NCBI GenBank assembly: GCA_946478985.1
Contig: CAMLDZ010000135.1
Coordinates: forward strand, 1 to 8,100
Direction of reading: 5' to 3'
Source: an uncultured Solimonas sp.
Lineage (GTDB): Bacteria > Pseudomonadota > Gammaproteobacteria > Nevskiales > Nevskiaceae
Length of the DNA stretch: 8,100 bases
Shown piece by piece: positions 5,474-8,100 of this stretch. Every line of letters begins with the position of its first letter. Position 1 is the stretch's first letter. The translations under genes and the position numbers were made by a program. The notes under the pieces are model-generated. The model had not been told where the DNA came from. It was given only the letters and a program-made list of their open reading frames with translations, and did no database searches.

Positions 5474-8100
5474 TCAGACGGGTTTGTGCTCGTCGTCGCC
5501 CGACTCGGGCTTGGCAGCGGCCGGCGCGGCGGCCGCCGCGGCCTCGAACAGCTTGAGGTAGTCGGTGGCCGGAGCGGTGGCGCGGAACTGCGGTGCGCCG
5601 CTGGCCGCAGGTTCTGCGCCAGCAGTGGTGTCCGCCGCAGCCGCCGTCTCGACCACAGTGTCAGCCGCTGCCCCGACCGGCGCTGCGGCCTCCTCAGGGG
5701 TCACCGGCGCCTCGCTGTCGGACGGTGCCTCTTGCGTCGCCGCCGGTTCGGCCTCGGCGGTCTGGGCCGCAGGTTCAACGACGCTCGCGACCATGACGGG
5801 CACGGCGCCTTCCGGTTCGGCCTCGGCCGCCGGCGGTGCAGCCGGTTCGACGTGCTCGGCAATGACAGCGGGTTCGCTGGCAAGCGTGACCACGGCGGGT
5901 TCGTCGTTGACTCGCTCGATCGGTGTCTGAGCCTGCGGCTCGGGCGTCACCGGTTCGACGGCGGCCGGCACCTCGGCGCTGATCGGCGAGAACGCTGCCT
6001 CGCGCGGCACTTCGCGCAGCAGGGGCAGTTGCGTGGCCGCGCGTTCGGTGGTCGCTGGCGTGCCGGCGCTGGCGCCATCACTGGACTCATCGCTGGAGTC
6101 ATTGCCGCTGGCCTGCACCGCAACGTCGGCTGCATCGGCGAGCTCCTCGCCGTCGGCTTCGCCTACCGCGACGCCGGCTGCCGCTGCAGCCGCGCCGCCG
6201 CGATCGCCGCCACGGCCGCGGCCACGACGGCGGCGACGGCCGCCGCCTTCGCGCGGCTCACGTGCCGGTGCGGCGGCGTCGCCAGCGGTCTGCAGCGTTT
6301 CGTCGATAACGGCGTCGACCGGCGCCACGGCGCCATCGGACAAGGCCTTGGCCTGGACATCGGCCAGCGCTGCGGCTTCCGCACGCGGCGGGCGCGGCGC
6401 CTGCGCATTGCGTGGCGCCTGCTGCTGCGGATTCTGCTGGCCACCGCGCTGCTGCTGCGGCTGCGGGTTGCCCGGATTGCGCGGCGGATTCTGCTGTTGC
6501 GGGCGCTGCTGCTGCGGCTGCTGGCCGCCGGCATGGCGCGGCGCCTGCGGGCTGTTCTGCTGGCCGCGCTGCTGCGGCTGCTGGGCGTTGCGGCCGCCCT
6601 GCGCCTGGCCGCGTTCGCCGCGCTCGCCGCGGCGCTGATCACGGCGCTGGTCGTTGCGTCCGCCGCGTTCATCGCGACGACCGTCGCGACGGGCCGCCGG
6701 GGCTTTCGGCGGTACTGCCGCTTCGGTGGTCTTGGCGCCAAAGCCCAGCAGACGCATCAGCCGCGTCCAGAAGCTTTCGCCGCTGACGACGACGGGCTGC
6801 ACGATCACCGTTGCGGGCTGCGCCTGCTGGATGACCACCGGCGCCGGCGTCGACGGCAGGATCTGCTTGACTGCGGGCTCCACCAGCACGCGCACCGGTG
6901 CCGGGCCCTTGCTCTCTTCCTGCGCCTTGGCGTCGAAATCCTGGGCGATCTGATAGCTGATCGCTGCGTTGTTGTCCTGCTGCAGGTGATCGGCGCGGAC
7001 GCGGCGGATCTCGTAATTCGGCGTCTGCAGCGTGGCGTTCGGCACCAGCGTGATCTGCGTGCGGTAGCGCGCCTCGATCTCGCGGACAGCCAGGCGCTTT
7101 TCGTTGAGCAGGAAGGTGCCGACATCCACCGGCACCTGGGCGATGACGCGGCCGGTGCGGTCCTTCATCGCCTCTTCTTCGATCAGGCGCAGGATCGACA
7201 GCGCCAGCGACTCGACGCTGCGGATATGGCCGCGACCCGAGCAGCGCGGGCAGGGGATCTGCGTGTGCTCGCCCAGGCTCGGGCGCAGGCGCTGGCGCGA
7301 CAGTTCCAGCAGGCCGAAGCGCGAGATCTTGCCCAGCTGGATGCGCGCGCGGTCCATCTCGACGGCGCGTTCGAGGCGCTTCTCGACCTCGCGCTGGTTC
7401 TTCGTCGAATTCATGTCGATGAAGTCGATGACGATCAGGCCGCCGTGATCGCGCAGACGCAGCTGGCGGGCGATTTCGTCCGCCGCTTCCAGATTGGTGT
7501 TGAGCGCGGTGTCCTCGATGCTGCCGCCGCCGGTGGCCTTGGCGGAGTTGATGTCGATCGCGGTCAGCGCTTCGCCGTGGTCGATGACGATGGAGCCGCC
7601 GGACGGCAGGCGCACGGTGCGCTCGTGGGCCGATTCGATCTGCGATTCGATCTGATAGCGCGAGAACAGCGGGATCTCGTCCCTGTAGAGCTTGAGCCGC
7701 TGCAGGTGCTGCGGCATCACGTGCTCCATATGGGAGCGTGCCTGCTCGTAGATCTCCGGGTTGTCGATGACGACTTCACCGATGTCGGCGCGCAGGTAGT
7801 CACGCAGCGCCCGCAGGATGATGTTGTTTTCCTGGTAGATCAGGAATGCGCCCGGGCGTTCGGCGGCGGCTTTCTCGATCGCCTGCCAGATCTCGACCAG
7901 GTAGTTGGCGTCCCACTGGATCTCTTCGACGGTGCGGCCGACGCCGTTGGAGCGGATGATCACGCCCATGCCGTCCGGCAGTTCCAGCGCGTCGAGCACC
8001 GCCTTGGCTTCCTCGCGTTCGTCGCCCTCGGCGCGGCGCGAGACACCGCCGGCCTTGGGGTTGTTCGGCATCAGCACCAGATAGCGGCCGGCCAGCGAGA
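5474..8100 (-). CDS. rne: Ribonuclease E, N-terminus cut by the window edge
   Basis: RNase E is the endonuclease that starts decay of most mRNAs and processes rRNA and tRNA, and it scaffolds the degradosome at the inner membrane. The frame stays open to the right edge ([14 protein letters not shown], the end of the S1 domain), so the start is outside. Aligned without gaps to E. coli as I know it, about 121 residues are missing and the full protein would be near 995. Counting from Val 8077 as residue 1: catalytic Asp175 and Asp218 (E. coli D303, D346) in AIDIN and LIVIDFIDM, zinc-link CPRCSGRG (276-283; C404, C407), LNEKR (324-328), an amphipathic [16 protein letters not shown] (434-449) likely to be the membrane anchor, an Arg-rich block (461-497), a Gln/Pro-rich block (498-560), a second Arg/Gly block (606-628), an acidic Ala/Pro/Glu stretch, and a small terminal patch DYLKLFE (839-845). 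The long tail separates it from RNase G. Confidence 0.96.
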   Translation of the reverse strand, partial: SLAGRYLVLMPNNPKAGGVSRRAEGDEREEAKAVLDALELPDGMGVIIRSNGVGRTVEEIQWDANYLVEIWQAIEKAAAERPGAFLIYQENNIILRALRDYLRADIGEVVIDNPEIYEQARSHMEHVMPQHLQRLKLYRDEIPLFSRYQIESQIESAHERTVRLPSGGSIVIDHGEALTAIDINSAKATGGGSIEDTALNTNLEAADEIARQLRLRDHGGLIVIDFIDMNSTKNQREVEKRLERAVEMDRARIQLGKISRFGLLELSRQRLRPSLGEHTQIPCPRCSGRGHIRSVESLALSILRLIEEEAMKDRTGRVIAQVPVDVGTFLLNEKRLAVREIEARYRTQITLVPNATLQTPNYEIRRVRADHLQQDNNAAISYQIAQDFDAKAQEESKGPAPVRVLVEPAVKQILPSTPAPVVIQQAQPATVIVQPVVVSGESFWTRLMRLLGFGAKTTEAAVPPKAPAARRDGRRDERGGRNDQRRDQRRGERGERGQAQGGRNAQQPQQRGQQNSPQAPRHAGGQQPQQQRPQQQNPPRNPGNPQPQQQRGGQQNPQQQAPRNAQAPRPPRAEAAALADVQAKALSDGAVAPVDAVIDETLQTAGDAAAPAREPREGGGRRRRRGRGRGGDRGGAAAAAAGVAVGEADGEELADAADVAVQASGNDSSDESSDGASAGTPATTERAATQLPLLREVPREAAFSPISAEVPAAVEPVTPEPQAQTPIERVNDEPAVVTLASEPAVIAEHVEPAAPPAAEAEPEGAVPVMVASVVEPAAQTAEAEPAATQEAPSDSEAPVTPEEAAAPVGAAADTVVETAAAADTTAGAEPAASGAPQFRATAPATDYLKLFEAAAAAAPAAAKPESGDDEHKPV
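6194..6262 (-). other. Second Arg/Gly-rich segment of the RNase E tail
   Basis: Residues 606-628 include REPREGGG, five consecutive Arg and RGG-like repeats ([10 protein letters not shown]). RGG-type stretches commonly bind RNA. This patch follows the Gln/Pro block and precedes the acidic part, giving the tail two separate basic patches, as the ARRBD and AR2 patches do in E. coli; equivalence to those is an inference. Confidence 0.55.
6398..6586 (-). repeat. Low-complexity CAG/CTG-rich tract coding the Gln/Pro-rich part of RNase E
   Basis: On the plus strand this stretch repeats GCTGCTGCGG-like units many times; on the coding strand these are CAG/CAA, CCG and CGC codons giving clustered QQ, QP and PR pairs (residues 498-560 of the visible part). 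It is a degenerate in-frame repeat in the disordered tail. Because it is in frame and between two Arg-rich blocks, expansion or contraction by strand slippage would keep the frame and could vary tail length between strains. Confidence 0.7.
6587..6697 (-). other. First Arg-rich RNA-binding segment of the RNase E tail
   Basis: Residues 461-497 of the visible protein contain many Arg with Asp, Glu and Gly ([20 protein letters not shown] and onward). In characterised RNase E proteins such Arg-rich segments bind RNA and lie near the helicase docking site; that role is inferred from composition and position just after the membrane helix. Confidence 0.6.
6731..6778 (-). other. Candidate membrane-targeting amphipathic helix of RNase E
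   Basis: [16 protein letters not shown] (residues 434-449 of the visible part) puts Phe, Trp, Leu, Met and Phe on one helical face and Arg on the other. It follows directly on the catalytic half and a Pro/Val/Gln linker, which is where the E. coli membrane-targeting sequence sits. It is the only such segment in the tail. Confidence 0.6.

Noticed and set aside
6033..6638. Plus-strand Cys/Gly/Arg-rich open frame of 201 codons, metallothionein- or peptide-like at first sight
   Set aside because: The Cys runs arise from reading the antisense of CAG-rich RNase E codons (CTG/TGC/GCT phases). It has no ribosome site and no signal peptide, and it lies wholly inside a real gene.
1..8100. Search for CRISPR arrays, IS elements, tRNAs, phage genes or toxin-antitoxin pairs
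   Set aside because: I saw no regularly spaced direct repeats, terminal inverted repeats with transposase, tRNA-like folds or small paired genes of those types. The window reads as ordinary core chromosome with one unexplained exported pair.

Overview
The window is about two-thirds G+C and is almost fully coding. It reads as chromosomal DNA of a Gram-negative proteobacterium, most likely a high-GC gammaproteobacterium. The reasons are a lipid A/Kdo gene run (msbA-lpxK-ycaR-kdsB, the order seen in enterobacteria apart from ycaQ), an E-type RNase E with a long scaffold tail, and two leading genes with signal peptides. A Nevskiales/Xanthomonadales-like lineage is a guess from composition and gene order; no rRNA or other marker is present to settle it.

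Layout: (1) Bases 1-177 are a leader or intergenic stretch with a small terminator-like hairpin (113-133) and a strong Shine-Dalgarno. (2) Bases 178-1263 hold two short-spaced plus-strand genes for exported proteins I cannot name: a 263-residue probable outer-membrane beta-barrel and a 92-residue secreted or periplasmic protein. (3) On the minus strand at 1273-1614 is a HIT-family nucleotide hydrolase (HinT type), convergent with the small secreted gene and divergent from msbA, with 73 bp between it and msbA. (4) Bases 1688-5407 are a plus-strand run, msbA, lpxK, ycaR, kdsB, in which every junction overlaps (4, 1 and 4 nt). (5) A perfect 18-bp inverted repeat at 5420-5461, with an A run on one arm and a T run on the other, is a bidirectional terminator between kdsB and the convergent rne. 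(6) From 5474 to the right edge on the minus strand is rne, missing about its first 121 residues.

How they work together: KdsB activates Kdo as CMP-Kdo. LpxK adds the 4'-phosphate to the lipid A precursor that receives Kdo. MsbA flips the finished core-lipid A across the inner membrane. YcaR is a tiny Trm112-like protein that usually travels with this set. Overlapping reading frames suggest translational coupling of the four genes. RNase E is a separate unit (RNA turnover) and shares only the terminator.

I see no mobile element, tRNA, rRNA or CRISPR array, and no convincing undescribed system. The least explained parts are the pair of exported proteins, a 13-bp perfect hairpin inside lpxK, and the RNase E tail.
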